DNA of 64,000 nucleotides from Gnetum montanum (lineage: Eukaryota > Streptophyta > Gnetopsida > Gnetales > Gnetaceae): contig MNCI01008925.1 of the NCBI GenBank assembly GCA_015680685.1, forward strand, positions 48,530 through 112,529. The letters run 5' to 3'. Positions 1 to 11,130 of this stretch are shown one piece after another. The stretch's first letter is position 1. Each line of letters opens with the position of its first letter. The translations under genes and the position numbers were made by a program. The notes beneath the pieces are model-generated. The model was not told where the DNA came from, did no database searches, and saw nothing but the letters and a program-made list of their open reading frames with translations.

Positions 1-357
1 AAGATAAACATATGTGGAAAGATCAAGAAGAGGATAGTTCCATGCATCACATACAGTGATTCATCGGGTGATGACATGGAGGAAATGTCTCCATGTAACA
101 GGTGTGCCCAAGAAACTCTGCAACAAAGATGCCTGTATGTAGCAACCACACAAGAAGTAGTAGACACCCTGTGGTTGACAGCTTCTCATAGGGGCAAACA
201 AATATGCATGGAACGAACTGAGGAAACTCATGCCAACAATCATGGCATAGACACATTGAAATGTGAGCGTCGCCAACTTCCACCCCTTAACTTAAGATCA
301 TCAATTGGGAGAAGTTGGGCACTTCTAAGAAATTTAAACAAAAGCTCATTACTTTGA
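1..357 (+). pseudogene. 3' end of gag-protease reading frame of an RT-less Ty3/gypsy element
   Basis: An open frame runs from the window edge to a TGA at 355-357. It matches the C-terminal part of the long gag-protease frame at 49004-52348, covering the stretch after the protease domain (E-E-M-S-P-C, Q-Q-R-C-L-Y-V-A-T-T). No reverse transcriptase follows it: after the stop the sequence goes directly into the 3' noncoding region. The upstream gag and protease lie outside the window. The frame is intact as far as it is visible. It belongs to the + strand element whose 3' LTR is at 2317-3409. Confidence 0.8.
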
Positions 358-2316
358 ATCTCTCACTTACAACTCAGTCATGGAGAAGATGGCCACCTAT
401 GCTAACCATATGGGGCCCTCAGTTCTTTTAAGTTTTTGTTTTACACATTTTTGTTTTACAAATTTCTTTAACTTTTGATGTTTTTGTTTTACACCATCGT
501 TATACTTTTCTATTTTGTGTGTGTGTGTGTGTGTGTGTGTTATCCACCATGTAAGTTCGTCATTTACCTAGTGTTCCGACCAATGGGATGAACTATTTTT
601 TATTAATTGCTAATGTTTGGTTTTTACCTTTAAATTCCAATGTTGATACTAAGGTATGTTTCTTTTGCTATGGCAGGAAATGAGATCACTTCATCCATCC
701 ATCTATCACAGTCTATGGTTTCCCTTGGCTTGGAAATGTACAGTTCCCTTTTCTAATAAGAACTTTAATGAACCGGTGACTGGGTATTTCTCAAACTACG
801 GAGGGACTCAAGGATTGCAAAGGGTGTGACTTCAAGGGAACTTGATGCTTTTGTGTTGGTCATTCACTTGGGTGCTTGGTTGTTTTCTTCTTGAGTTTTC
901 TTACTGTTCCGATGTTACCCATTCTTCGGAAGCTGAGATAATAAAAATAAAGAAGTCTTTGCATGGTGTGGTCCCCATGCATAAAAACATAAAACACAAA
1001 AAAAAACCCCAAAGTGAGGATTCAAAGCACACCCCTTAGACAAAATAAAATTTGGGCTACAAGCACTGGTTATGGAACCAAAGTGTTTCCTCTAACTAAG
1101 GCCCTTCTCACTTCCCATTCTCTCCATTGTTTCGTTGGAATGGTGGTGGCTCTTCGAAGATGCATCCTTGTTATCCAAGTGGATGGTTTAACCAAATGCA
1201 TTGATGCGAAGTCACTAGAAGTGGTTGGTTTGAGCCAAATTTGGAAGGAGATTCGCCACATCACATTAATTATCAAACACGCAAGGGGTTGTACACCACC
1301 GTGTTCTTGGGATTCCATTCCATTTCCCTTCTTTCCACCCTTCTCTCCACTATTCACCTCATTGCTGGTTGTATCATTAGTGTATATATTTTGGTTGATG
1401 CATTGTTTTCTTTTTGGTAAATTCTTCTGGTCAAGACTTTAACTCTTGTTCCAAAGGTCATTCCCAGAGCCTACGGACTCTTTGCATGTGGGATTGTCAG
1501 GGCATTAAGGGCATGAGCCTACTTTGGGGAGGACCCACTGACATTCCTATTTTACATTAGTTAGCTTCTTTTCCTTCACATTTTGCAATTAATTTTATTT
1601 TTGTTCATTTCCATCTTGACATCCATTTCACTGATGCCATAGTTGTCCCTTTTTACCTATCTTTCTTACTCCTTTTCTTTCTCCATTCTAATGCTACCAA
1701 AGGTTCACGATTAGTCATGGGGGTATGGGGCTGGCTTTTTCGATTTTTCTCCTAAGCCCCGAATTTTTTCATTTTTCTCCTTAACCCCTACACCTTCGAT
1801 AGTCATCATCTACATTTTCCCCAATCCATATCAGCCATACCACAACCTAGCCAATGAACCAAAACCGAAGCAAGGTATTATTTACTCAATGATTCAATTA
1901 CCCTTGCTAACATATGATTGTGTTGTGTGTGCAGATAGTAATCATACAACAATGGAATGGATCTGGAGCAAACACTTGGAATGGGCAGCGTTGAAGCAGC
2001 TATGCAAGGAGTAGAATGAATAATGCGGTTACGGATGGACAACGGAAGGGGCAATCTAGGCGTTGGCAGCAGTAAGACTCTTCTCTCTTCTTCTCTTCTA
2101 TTCTCTCTCCTCTTTTCTCTCAGCTGGCAAATGTGGCCTGATGTCATTGTAATAAGGTGTTCACCCTTGTTGTCATGAACACGAGTTTTGTCAAGTCTTG
2201 TAATAATGATCCGTTCACATGTCATCCCGTTAGTTCCATTCCCCTCAATAATCCCATACCTTCCGGATATTAAAGTAAGGAACTCGAGGACGAGTTTTCA
2301 TTTAGTCATGGGGGTA
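358..2316 (+). other. 3' noncoding internal region of the RT-less element
   Basis: There is no coding potential. The region has a T-rich stretch (about 425-515) with repeated TTTTTGTTTTACA motifs, a TG microsatellite, and blocks shared with every other copy in the window (for example near 955-1090 and 1495-1545). The motif AGTCATGGGGGTA occurs at about 1713 and again at 2304-2316, directly before the LTR, where it should act as the polypurine tract. A related AGTCATGG lies just after the coding end (376-383). Confidence 0.7.
516..541. repeat. (TG)n microsatellite
   Basis: About thirteen TG units in the T-rich part of the 3' noncoding region. The corresponding place in the minus-strand copy carries a (CA)n run at 48802-48826. 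Confidence 0.95.
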
Positions 2317-2342
2317 TGATGAGATGCGATATGCACTGAGCC

Positions 2343-2450
2343 ACGATCTCGTGTACACGATATCGCGGTCGCCGCGATATTGAATCCTCCGCGATATCGC
2401 ATACGCGATATCGTGTCATCCCCTGCGATATCGCGTACGCGATATCGCAG
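2343..2450 (+). promoter_or_regulatory. GATATC-core palindrome cluster in U3
   Basis: About five copies of a GCGATATCGC-like palindrome occur in roughly 110 bp and end about 15 bp before the TATA box. Two are paired as CGATATCGC-N4-GCGATATCG. Equivalent clusters occur in the LTRs at 35506, 41843, 45936, 52492 and 54436. A role as a transcription factor site or a stem-loop is inference. Confidence 0.6.
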
Positions 2451-2464
2451 TCCGCCGCCATATC

Positions 2465-2473
2465 TATAAATAA
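2465..2473 (+). promoter_or_regulatory. LTR TATA box
   Basis: TATAAATAA followed by GAGGCGGC. It is conserved in position and context in the other LTRs, for example at 35616 on the + strand and near 53448 on the minus strand. Confidence 0.75.
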
Positions 2474-3409
2474 GAGGCGGCACTCCCCTTATTTTCGAAA
2501 TCCTAGCTAGAAGTAGCGAAGCTCTGGCAGTTTGAACACTCCAGAGTTAGATTAATTTCCCATGTGCCCGCAGTAGGAGTCCTAGAGTGAACGGCTCTTT
2601 ATTCGAGCAACTTTGTAACCTAAACACAAGTTGTGTACGACAATAAAGACGAACTTGATTGGATAAACCTTGCAGTACATGGTTTTATTTTATTGTTATT
2701 TATTACTTTCCTAGTGCATGACTTGATTACGAGCATCTACGGATGTGTACGGCTAATCAAGGAATCGGCTGCTTGTTGCAACGCATGAGTACGACTTGAT
2801 TACGAGCATTGCGACTACTTGGTAACCCAGTAGCGTATTCTAGGATCTGTGCTTGGTAATCCCAGTAGTAGTCCAATGTGTACGGCTAGTCAAGGAATCA
2901 GCAACTTATCGCTAGGCTAGAACGTGTGATAAGTACAACTTGGTTACGAGCGCCCACAAGTGTGTACGACTAGCCAAGGAATCAGCTACATATCACACTT
3001 AGGCTAAATGGGTGCCTCAGTACGATCACTTCGAGAACTTGCGTTACATGTGGTGATCCCAGTAACGATTAGCGTTTGGTAGCCATAGTTGCATAGTTCA
3101 AGGTGTGTCCGGTAAGTGGGAACGGATGTTGACGCTAGTTAATTTAGACTTAGGACATTAGTTAGAGTTAGTTAGTTTCTCAACCCTCATAGGTTAGGAG
3201 ATAAACTGAAAAATACCAAAAAAATCATATACCTCAGACTTACTTAACCATACACCGTGACACATACAAGCAAGCCTGGGAAGATAACAAACGATTAACC
3301 CCAAGTGCTTCTTGTGGCGTTAAGGCATTTAGTCTGCAGAGTTCGACCAGATCGCACGTACACGCTCGTATTCATATGGTTGAGTGTAGGGGTACCTCGC
3401 CACTCATCA

Positions 3410-5813
3410 GAAAGGATGCTTCTTGGTCTAGTGCTTAGTGTTGTTGGTAAGATCCTCCATCTATATGTTCACTGCCCTTGTAGTTCTTCTCTGCTATGGT
3501 TGTGATGGTAGCTTTCCCTGCATAGTAGGCGGTGGCACTAGTGGCAAAGAATGAGTTGGATTTGATGAATTAGCTATTTGTGGATGCATGTATGAGTTTG
3601 GATCTGTCCTTGATGATGTCGATATGTGGTACTCAGGTAGATAGTATTATGGAGTTTGAATAGTTGCATTTGCTAGTGAGATTGGATGTTGGACATAGTA
3701 TCCATAAAAATTAGGTTACTGATATGGATACTATTGGCATGGTGGTGGCATAGCCCACAATTAGGGTTGTCATTGCTGATAGTACTGCTCCTATGGTTGT
3801 GGGTAGGCTCCATTGGGATAGTATGTTGGTTGGAAGTTTTATTTGTAGTTACCTTGACAATAAGGTAACCTTATGGGCATTTGCTTCTTAACAAATTTGG
3901 GATTAAGTGCATATGTCCTTGTCTATTGTAAATGTGCCATTACTGGACAACATTCCTTGGGATGTTCGTACTAACACATGACACATCCTTTCTCATTGGT
4001 GGAGCTAGTGTTTGAACACTTAGCCACTGTAGCCACCTTACCCCTTCATCCAAACTGTTTCTTCTTTTTCTTGTCTTTGCCTTTTCCAAAGGCTTGCTAT
4101 GTTCTTTCCTCTACAATCTTCAATTCAGTTGCAAATTTTTCATCTACTAAGTTTCACATTTTCTCTACCTTTGCTACAATATTAGTTATAGTTTCTTGAA
4201 TTGGTAGAGTCTTCTTTTGGATTTTCTATTCCAAGGTTTCTTGTTCTTGGGTATCACAAACTCGTGCATATCTTTTTCCTAATGGATGGATCTCTGTTAT
4301 ACTTTTTTGTTGATTCTCTCTTTCTTAACTAATCCTCTTCCTTCACCACTTGGTTAATTAGTCTCTAAATTCGATGGGCAGTCATCTTAGATAATTGGCC
4401 TTGGGCATAAATCTCGAGGGTCTCTTTGGTCTTATTTTGTAACCCACCTACAGTGTGCCTGAGCTGTTCCCATTGTGAAAATCCATGGCCTAGGAATCTA
4501 TGTAGTAGTGAATAGTATCTACCCATTACTACATCAAGGGTTTCATGAGTCCCTTGCTTCCATCCTTGGATTTGTTTGCTTAAGTTAGATACCTGAGTAG
4601 GTTTGGTACTTATTGTTGAAGATCTCTAGCATGGTACTCTACCTTTCAATTGATTCAAGTTTGATTGATCTGTACCAACTCTTTGCCTCTTTTACAAGTG
4701 TTCTTGGGATCAACTTCAACTTTTGTTAGTTACTTTCAATGTTTTGTAGGATGTAGGCATCATGGAAAGCTTGGAGGTGGTGTTGTGAATTAGCATTATA
4801 ACCACTTTCAAATCTTGGCATGTTATTCATATCAAGCTCTTTGATATGGATATCTCTTACGTGCTTGGTTGGAATGTAAACAGCTTCTTGGATGTTGATC
4901 ACTTTTTGGGTTGCCCTCAGGGATTCATCATCATGATCTGGTTTGTATCCTTTGTTGTAGCAGTTTCCCCTTTTGTGCTCATACCTTTCATGATCCTCTC
5001 TCTGATCCCTTCATCTTCTTTGCTCATAACCTTCATCTTCCTTATGTAAGTGTCTTGAATAATGATCATGAGTCCTCCATTCTTCTTTATCATAGTCTCG
5101 GTACCTATATTTTCTTTTGTCAGAGTCCACCGATGATAGTGATGAGCTGGATGAGGTAGTCGAAGAGTGATGCTGGCTTGTCCTCCTTTCATGACTCTTG
5201 TGTTCTCCTTTGTAAGGCTTGACAGAAACTCTTGGCCTTAAGTCTTGCTTACACTTTGAGCTAGTAACCTCCTTCCTAGGTGTCTTTGATAGAGTGGAAT
5301 GAAGTTGAACTTTATCAGGTTCCTCAAATCTGATGATAGGTGTTTTGAAGGCTCTTCATGATTTTGGTAGAGTTATTATGTGATGAATGCATCAACATCT
5401 AGTTCTTCCAAGATAACAAAAGTGATGACATGCTTTCCTTTGTTGTGTGCATGTTTGATTTCCATAGCAGCATCTTTCCTCATCTGCTCTTTTGTGGGTT
5501 CATAGGGTCTTGTCATGTGTTGAGTCACATGATACCCTTCCTAGATTTGATCCAAATGCATTTCCCTTAAGGCAATTTGGAGCATGCTAAGCACTGCATG
5601 TTTTGGAGGTAGGACTTTGTTGCCTTGCATGTCTCTCCCTCTCATTTGTTTGTCTTAATGGAAGATAAAAGTAAAATCTATATGATAAGGATTATTGTGA
5701 GCATAAGTGATTCTTGTTTGCATTGGCATCCCTCATTCTTCTTCTTCATTGATTTTGTCATTGCTTCTCTGTGGTCCCTTGGCAAGTGGTGATGGATCCT
5801 TGTTTGAAGCCAT
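3410..5813 (-). pseudogene. Decayed gag of a minus-strand Ty3/gypsy element
   Basis: Reading leftward from an ATG at 5811-5813 (M-A-S-N-K-D-P), the sequence follows the gag order seen at 49004-52348. The recognisable parts are the N-terminal region, a charged Arg/Lys-rich stretch (about 4917-5192), the capsid-like part containing Y-Y-T/S-L-L-H-R (near 4500-4520), and the proline/glutamine-rich linker (3550-3900). Frameshifts and stops are frequent. The rest is cut off at 3409 by the + strand element, so protease and polymerase, if this copy had them, lie outside the window. Confidence 0.75.
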
Positions 5814-5926
5814 GTTGTGGTTTAAGACGTTTGTTTAAGTGCGCTTATTTCAGAGTTATGAATTTTAACATTGAGTTCTGATACAATGAACTCTGTGAAA
5901 TCAATTACTTAGCATACATTGACTAG

Positions 5927-5944
5927 TCCTTGACAACGGCACCA
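5927..5944 (-). other. Primer binding site (tRNA-Asp type, decayed)
   Basis: On the minus strand this reads TGGTGCCGTTGTCAAGGA, one base after the LTR end. It differs from the perfect tRNA-Asp site at 52473-52490 by a few transitions. Confidence 0.8.
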
Positions 5945-5945
5945 A

Positions 5946-6341
5946 TGATGAGCAATGGAGAAATTGAACACCCAACCATACAAGTCACAAGTGTTTCACA
6001 CATGACCATATCATAATCTGTGACAAGGTAATGTGATTATGTAAGTAATTGGTTTAAGTTTGTGACCGTTGTTTTCCCACGTGGAGCTAGTGAAGTTCAT
6101 GTGTCTGGTTTAGCTCATAGTGAGGTATATGATGACTGATGTTCTAGGGCCATTGTTACTCCTAGTGAACATGGTGAAATAGAAAAAGTTTTTAAATCTA
6201 AGTCTAACTAAAACAATAAAAAAAATCTATTCTATCCTAAGGCAATGAGTATTAAATCCGGACCTTCTATACACACCTTGGGCTTCATGTAACTACTACT
6301 GGGATTACCAAGTACTTCGCTATTGGGCAAACCAAGTGATA
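5946..6341 (-). repeat. Truncated 5' LTR of the minus-strand gag relic
   Basis: It starts TGATGAGCAATGG (read on +) and matches the LTR fragment at 63789-64000 over their shared length. Homology to other LTRs, including the GGGATTACCAAG block at 6301-6312, ends near 6341. Beyond that point, chorismate mutase gene sequence begins. The U3 half is missing, so this LTR could not drive transcription. Confidence 0.75.
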
Positions 6342-6376
6342 ACAGAAAGCCAATATCTCAAATTAAATTAATTTAC

Positions 6377-7106
6377 CTTTGGGCAGGTGAAGGCAAATGC
6401 AATAGGAACTTCCAGATCATCAGGGAAGAAGGCAATTTCTTCTGGACTTGTATATCTTCCAAGCTGTATAGCCAATATCAGTATTATTAGCCTTTGCGAA
6501 TAATGGCAGCAAACAGCTTCAGAAATCTAATATCATTAATCAAAATCATCATTTCTAAAAGCATTTGAAACTTTAAAAAAAAAAAGAGGATTATCGGATC
6601 CCTACATTCAAGTCATATGATAACGGATGATCAAATTTTAACTTGCGGAAATAATCCAGTTGCTGTGTGTGTGATGATTGGTTATTGATCCAATCCTGGA
6701 GAGAAATGTGGGTTACCTTGGAATGAAGTTTCTCAGTCTGTGAAAGCATAAAATGGAGAAGGGAGCCTGGAAAAGGAGGAGAAGGAGGTATAGATGAACC
6801 GTAAGCAAGGCCATTAAAGGGATATTTGGCTCTATCAAGAACACAGCGAATGATAGTGTCTTCGTAACTGCTGAGCCATTCTCTGATTCTGTCCAGTGAC
6901 GGTGGCACGGCACTACTGTTACTGTTACAGCTATAATTCATCTTCTTCTCTGCCTGGGCCTCAACCTCATCCTCAATATGTAACTGAAAACTCTGCAAGT
7001 CATGGCATACGCATAACATCATTGCCATGTGAAACATTACTAATCCCACAACAACAAATCTCCTCATATTGCGTAGCTGGGTTTGCATCTGAAATCTGAG
7101 TCTCAC
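6377..7106 (-). CDS. Chorismate mutase-like gene, exons 1 and 2 (partial gene)
   Basis: Chorismate mutase converts chorismate to prephenate, the entry to Phe/Tyr synthesis. Exon 1 (7106 down to 6717) encodes the AroQ-type plant N-terminal helix: S-L-D-R-I-R-E-W-L-S-S-Y-E-D-T-I-I, then L-D-R-A-K-Y, then T-E-K-L-H-S-K. It ends at a consensus donor AAG|GTAACC. Exon 2 (6463 down to 6377) starts after an ACAG acceptor and reads L-G-R-Y-T-S-P-E-E-I then F-F-P-D-D-L, ending AAG|GTAAAT. The exons join in phase, and the order matches plant chorismate mutases. Residues 14-36 form a hydrophobic N-terminal segment, so a secreted or membrane-anchored product is possible; M1 and M14 are both plausible starts. 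The remaining exons are not seen. They may lie left of the window beyond retroelement-filled intron 2, or may be lost. Confidence 0.75.
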
Positions 7107-7801
7107 ATCTCAAATCCCGTGCATGAACTTCATCTGTTTGTTTAAACTTTAAAGCAACGACCACCACAACCGTGAACAGTGGTGGTTATGGGGCACAGAC
7201 GGTTTTCGATTTCAAAGTTCATGTGCTGAGCTTTGCTGCGCTGCCAACTCTTTGCTCCGGTCAACAAATTGAATGATTGATGTGCGGCTGTTGGTGGTTG
7301 AATTTTCTTCTTCTAAACGGAGAAATTCATGCATGATCTCCACCAACATGAATGCTATCGACTCGTTGACAATCTCGTGGAGATACGCTGACTAGGCCTC
7401 GGTAATCAAACCTTCGGAGAATGAACTTGTTCCTAAATATCGATGATGTTTATCGTTAACAAGAATAGACTTATGCCTAGCAATTTCAGTTTTATAAAAT
7501 TTCCTATTTAAAGTTAACCCTTTTAGTTTTTTTTAAAAATAATTATTCACTACATAATTTAGGTATGCTTATCTCACATATCATTATATTCTAAAAAAGC
7601 ATCATGTTGACTATATGTCTTTGGGTATATTTGGTTATCTAGTTCTAGTTTGGATACCATATAAAGAACAATTAAGGTTTTTATTTTCCCTTTCCAAGGG
7701 AGAGGTCTTCCAAATGTTTTTCCTTCCCGGACATATAGTCATTGGAACTTTGTAATTCAATATTACTCACCATAATCTCCCCAATGTAAAGTTTAGATGG
7801 G

Positions 7802-7897
7802 GGAAAGATGTCTAAGGTTAAGAAGCCCAAACTCTTGATTTAAATGTTTCAAGTCATGAGTTCAATTCTAGTGGACAATGTTAAGTTATAAAATTTT
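7802..7897 (+). repeat. SINE-like tRNA-derived repeat, copy 1 (degenerate)
   Basis: The second half carries GAGTTCAATTC (B-box-like), followed by GTGGACAATGTTAAGTTATAAA. That tail recurs in the two other copies (10398-10490 and 11035-11130). The A box is poorly preserved. Confidence 0.45.
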
Positions 7898-8006
7898 AAT
7901 TAGATTATCTGACTTGACGATTGTTCGTTTCTGAAAAACTGTTTGTCTCAAATGCCAGTACTACCTCCCACCCCCATTCGGCCGGCATGAGTGGGGCCCA
8001 TCCTAT

Positions 8007-8152
8007 TTTTTAGTTTTTTTTTTATCTTTCATATTTTTTAGTTTTGTTTTTATCTATCCTATTTTTTAGTTTTGTTTTTATCTTCCCTATTTTTTTTTTG
8101 TTTTTTATCTTTCCTATTTTTTAGTTTTGTTTTTATCTTTCCTATTGTTTAG
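8007..8152. repeat. T-rich minisatellite
   Basis: About five imperfect copies of a roughly 28-bp unit containing TATTTTTTAGTTTTG and TTTTATCTTTCC. Confidence 0.8.
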
Positions 8153-9024
8153 GCTTAAAATTTTTTGTTTAAAATTCTTTTAGGCTTAAAATGTTTTTAG
8201 GGTATACCTATGTTTCAATTATTTTGGGTTCAAACACTATTTTTTAGGTAACATCAATTTTCATGCTCATGCTCAAACTTAAAATAACAATATTTCAATG
8301 GATCTCATGTTTCTCCAAGGAATATGATTTTTTAGTAGATCTGATGTTTCTTTTGTGAATCTGATTTTTTTTCAGCAAATTTGATTTTTCTCTAGTGGAT
8401 CCAATTTCTCTAAAATTCCCCTATGGGGATTCTATATTACTTCCAACTTTTTCAACCAATGTTGAAATTTCTGTTTCTTGTATTAATGCAAAATTTTTTG
8501 TTGAATCTGAAGATGTAGATTTACAAGCTATCAAAAAAAAAAAAAAAAGTAAAACGTTATGATGCTTTCTTCTATGGATGTTGATGCTACAACTAAAATA
8601 CTTATCAACATTAGCCAATTAAGTATTATAATCTTCCTAATTCTTGTAAATTTTACCATTGTGAAGATAAAGAAAACCAACATAAAGTTGAAGATATGAA
8701 AATCAAGTTAATGTTAACACAAAGAATGATCAAATGACAATAAAGAATCCAAATAAGTCAAAAAGCTCCTATGTATAGTTTTACCAATACTAGAGAAAGT
8801 ATTAAGTAGCTTTGACAAATAGCTTGTAAGAAAATTTTTTTCTTGTATGATAAGAATACTACTAGTTTAGCTATATATTTATGTTATATATCTATTATTT
8901 GGTTAAAAGAATTTTTTATATTTTTCAAATTAATAAAATCTTAAATTGATTCATTGAGAATTGAATTTCCCATTGAAAATAGAAATCAAAACTTGTGTAT
9001 GTTCTTCAATGATAATTCTATTTT

Positions 9025-9079
9025 TGGAAGAAAGTCCAACAATAACCATCTATTTTTGGAAGAAAGTCCAACAATAAGT
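9025..9079. repeat. Short tandem duplication
   Basis: CTATTTTTGGAAGAAAGTCC followed by AACAATAA is repeated almost exactly with a period of about 31 bp. Confidence 0.85.
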
Positions 9080-9834
9080 TGGCCTCTTTGCAAAACTCTC
9101 AACTAAAATAATAATTATCATGAAAAAGTTCATTTCTTAGTCAACATTATGATGATAATTATTTATTTACTATGACACATTCCAACCATCAATCTCTTCC
9201 ATAGCTATTATAAGGAGACAGCAAAACCATGACTAGGAGAGCTCTCCTCACTATTATGATAATAAAATTATTTTACCATGACCAAAGAGGATGCACTTGG
9301 ATAGGGTTGGTAGTTGGCCTCTTAGCCAAAATTAACTTAAAGATTAAAACTAGTGTTAATAAGAAGATTATAGTTAATGCTAAATATTCTTGACATAAGA
9401 TTAATAATAAGTGGCTGGGTGAATATCTTCCATAAGTGGTACTGCTTTTTTGTTTTGAAATAAATATTGGCATTAAGTCACAACTCTCTATCTCAAATCC
9501 TTTGTTATTTTAAGTTCAAACACAGATGTTGAAAGTGATGTAAATTTTGTTAAGATTGGGACCTTCCTCCCTACTAATAATTAGTTTTCTTCACGTGTTT
9601 TTTCAAAGTGTCAATTGTAAAATTGTACACTTTAGTATACAATCCTAAAATTAGAAAGTTTTTTTTTGTTTGTATTTTTTTTCTAATGTCTACTTTAGTA
9701 TACAGTCCTAAAAGCTTGTGATGTACCTTGAATTTTCTTTGCTCATTATTAATATTATTTTTGGGTTTGTGCCCCCCACCCCCCCTTTAAAGAAAAAATT
9801 TAAAATAGTAAAAGCGTTAGGGAAGGAGGGGAAC

Positions 9835-9928
9835 AGGGTATTGAACCCTAAAAATGAAGAATAATATTAAAAAAGTTAAGNTAGGGTATTGAACCCTAAA
9901 AATGAAGAATAATATTAAAAAAGTTAAG
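9835..9928. repeat. Exact 46-bp direct repeat flanking a single N
   Basis: Positions 9835-9880 and 9883-9928 are identical and are separated by N and T. A lone N between identical ends points to an unmerged contig overlap rather than a biological duplication. Confidence 0.85.
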
Positions 9929-10397
9929 ACTATATTAAGAGAAATTCTATAGAAAGAGCCTATGGTTTTTGAGATGCCTTCTTAGCTTTTCATCCTTACA
10001 ACTAATCCTAAAAAACTTCGCCTCTATAGGATAGGGAAAGAATCAAGCCTTACCCTTATTTAGAAGCACCCTCATAGGTTTTCACTTTTTACTAAAGTGT
10101 TTCTTATAATGATAAGGAGAAAACTTTCTCTAAAAACAAAAGAATACATCAATCACAAATAATAACAAAAGCTGAAAACTTCCATCTTTTTCCTTTCTAT
10201 ATTTTTTTATGATGTCTGCTTGGTGTACTCTAAATTTCCTTTTCTCATTATTAATATTTTTTTGGGGTACGACTCCCACTCCTCTAATGTAAAACTTTCA
10301 TAAAACTTAAGTAGAAGTTTATAAGTGAAAACTCCTACTTCTACTTACACAACATGCTTGAAAATGAAAATCTAGAATTTACAACAACTTTCAAGAA

Positions 10398-10490
10398 TGA
10401 GGTGTTAGCTTAGGGGTAAGAGTCTTAATAAGAAAAATTAACCTTGATGAGAGGTTTAATCCAGTAAATAATGTTAAGTTATGCATTAAA
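10398..10490 (+). repeat. SINE-like tRNA-derived repeat, copy 2
   Basis: A pol III A-box-like TAGCTTAGGGGTAAGAG is followed about 35 bp later by a B-box-like GGTTTAATCC, then AATGTTAAGTTATG. Order and spacing resemble a tRNA promoter. Confidence 0.55.
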
Positions 10491-11034
10491 AAATTCATAA
10501 AATAAATTCTAAAATTAGTGTGATCCACTAAATCCTTAGTGGATGATCAACCTACTTTGCCTACTAGCTTTCTCTTTATATGAAAGTTTCTTATATTCTT
10601 AAAAATGTTTCTTTTCTATGAGAGTTTCAAGTAGAAAAAGTTCTAGATTTACTAAAGGCTTAACAATTAATTTGTTTCTTATAATATTAATTCCTTTTAT
10701 ATTTTTTAACTCAAGTTGGAAAAGCTATCAATGAATTCTATCATAGTTCCTTTCTTTCTTTCTTTCTTAATTTTTACTATTACATTTATATTACTTTGGA
10801 GGGAGTATTCTTCTTCTTTACTAGAAGTCCTTTAATAAGAAGTAAAATTGTGTGAGGATGCTTTTCAATAGGAGAAAAGTCTAATCCTTCTCCTACCCTA
10901 AAGGGGAGGTTTTTCAAGACTTGAAAAGTACCTAAAATCATTGGGCTTTTTCTTTAAAATCACTCTTCTATATTGATAATTTGATTTACTCTAGATTTTC
11001 TTAATTATTATTCATTTTTTGGTTTTAACATATT

Positions 11035-11130
11035 TTTCCCTTTATAACTTAGCATTATCCACCAAAATTGAACCCATAACTTTAAGTTTCTGAATAAAAA
11101 TTCTTACCACTAGGCTAATACCTCATTATT
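11035..11130 (-). repeat. SINE-like tRNA-derived repeat, copy 3
   Basis: On the minus strand the A-box TAGCCTAGTGGTAAG matches the tRNA consensus well. It is followed by GGGTTCAATTTTGG (B-box-like) and GGATAATGCTAAGTTATAAA. This is the best of the three copies. Confidence 0.6.

Larger units (their letters stand above)
1..3409 (+). mobile_element. 3' portion of a + strand RT-less Ty3/gypsy LTR element
   Basis: This segment holds the end of the gag-protease frame, a roughly 2 kb 3' noncoding region and a complete 3' LTR. The same order is seen in the full-length minus-strand copy at 45936-53536. The 5' half and 5' LTR are off the left edge. Sequence on both sides of the right boundary suggests it inserted into the minus-strand gag relic at 3410-5813. 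The first five bases after the LTR, GAAAG, are therefore the predicted target-site duplication. This cannot be confirmed here. Confidence 0.8.
2317..3409 (+). repeat. 3' LTR of the RT-less element (1093 bp)
   Basis: It begins TGATGAG and ends CTCATCA, a 7-bp terminal inverted repeat shared by most LTRs in this window. It contains a palindrome cluster and TATA box in U3, an AATAAAG polyadenylation-type signal near 2642, and in the downstream half several degenerate copies of a roughly 130-bp repeat. The repeat includes ACTTGATTACGAGC and GTGTACGGCTA. A polypurine-like ATGGGGGTA sits immediately upstream. Confidence 0.9.

Noticed and set aside
7-300. Minus-strand open frames opposite the gag-protease end (and the same at 49087-49362)
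   Set aside because: They are shadows of the conserved protease-tail coding on the other strand.
641-690. Possible short intron (GTATGT...GGCAG) in the 3' noncoding region, also at 41440 and 45530
   Set aside because: The interval is under 30 bp, far below plant intron size, with no coding on either side.
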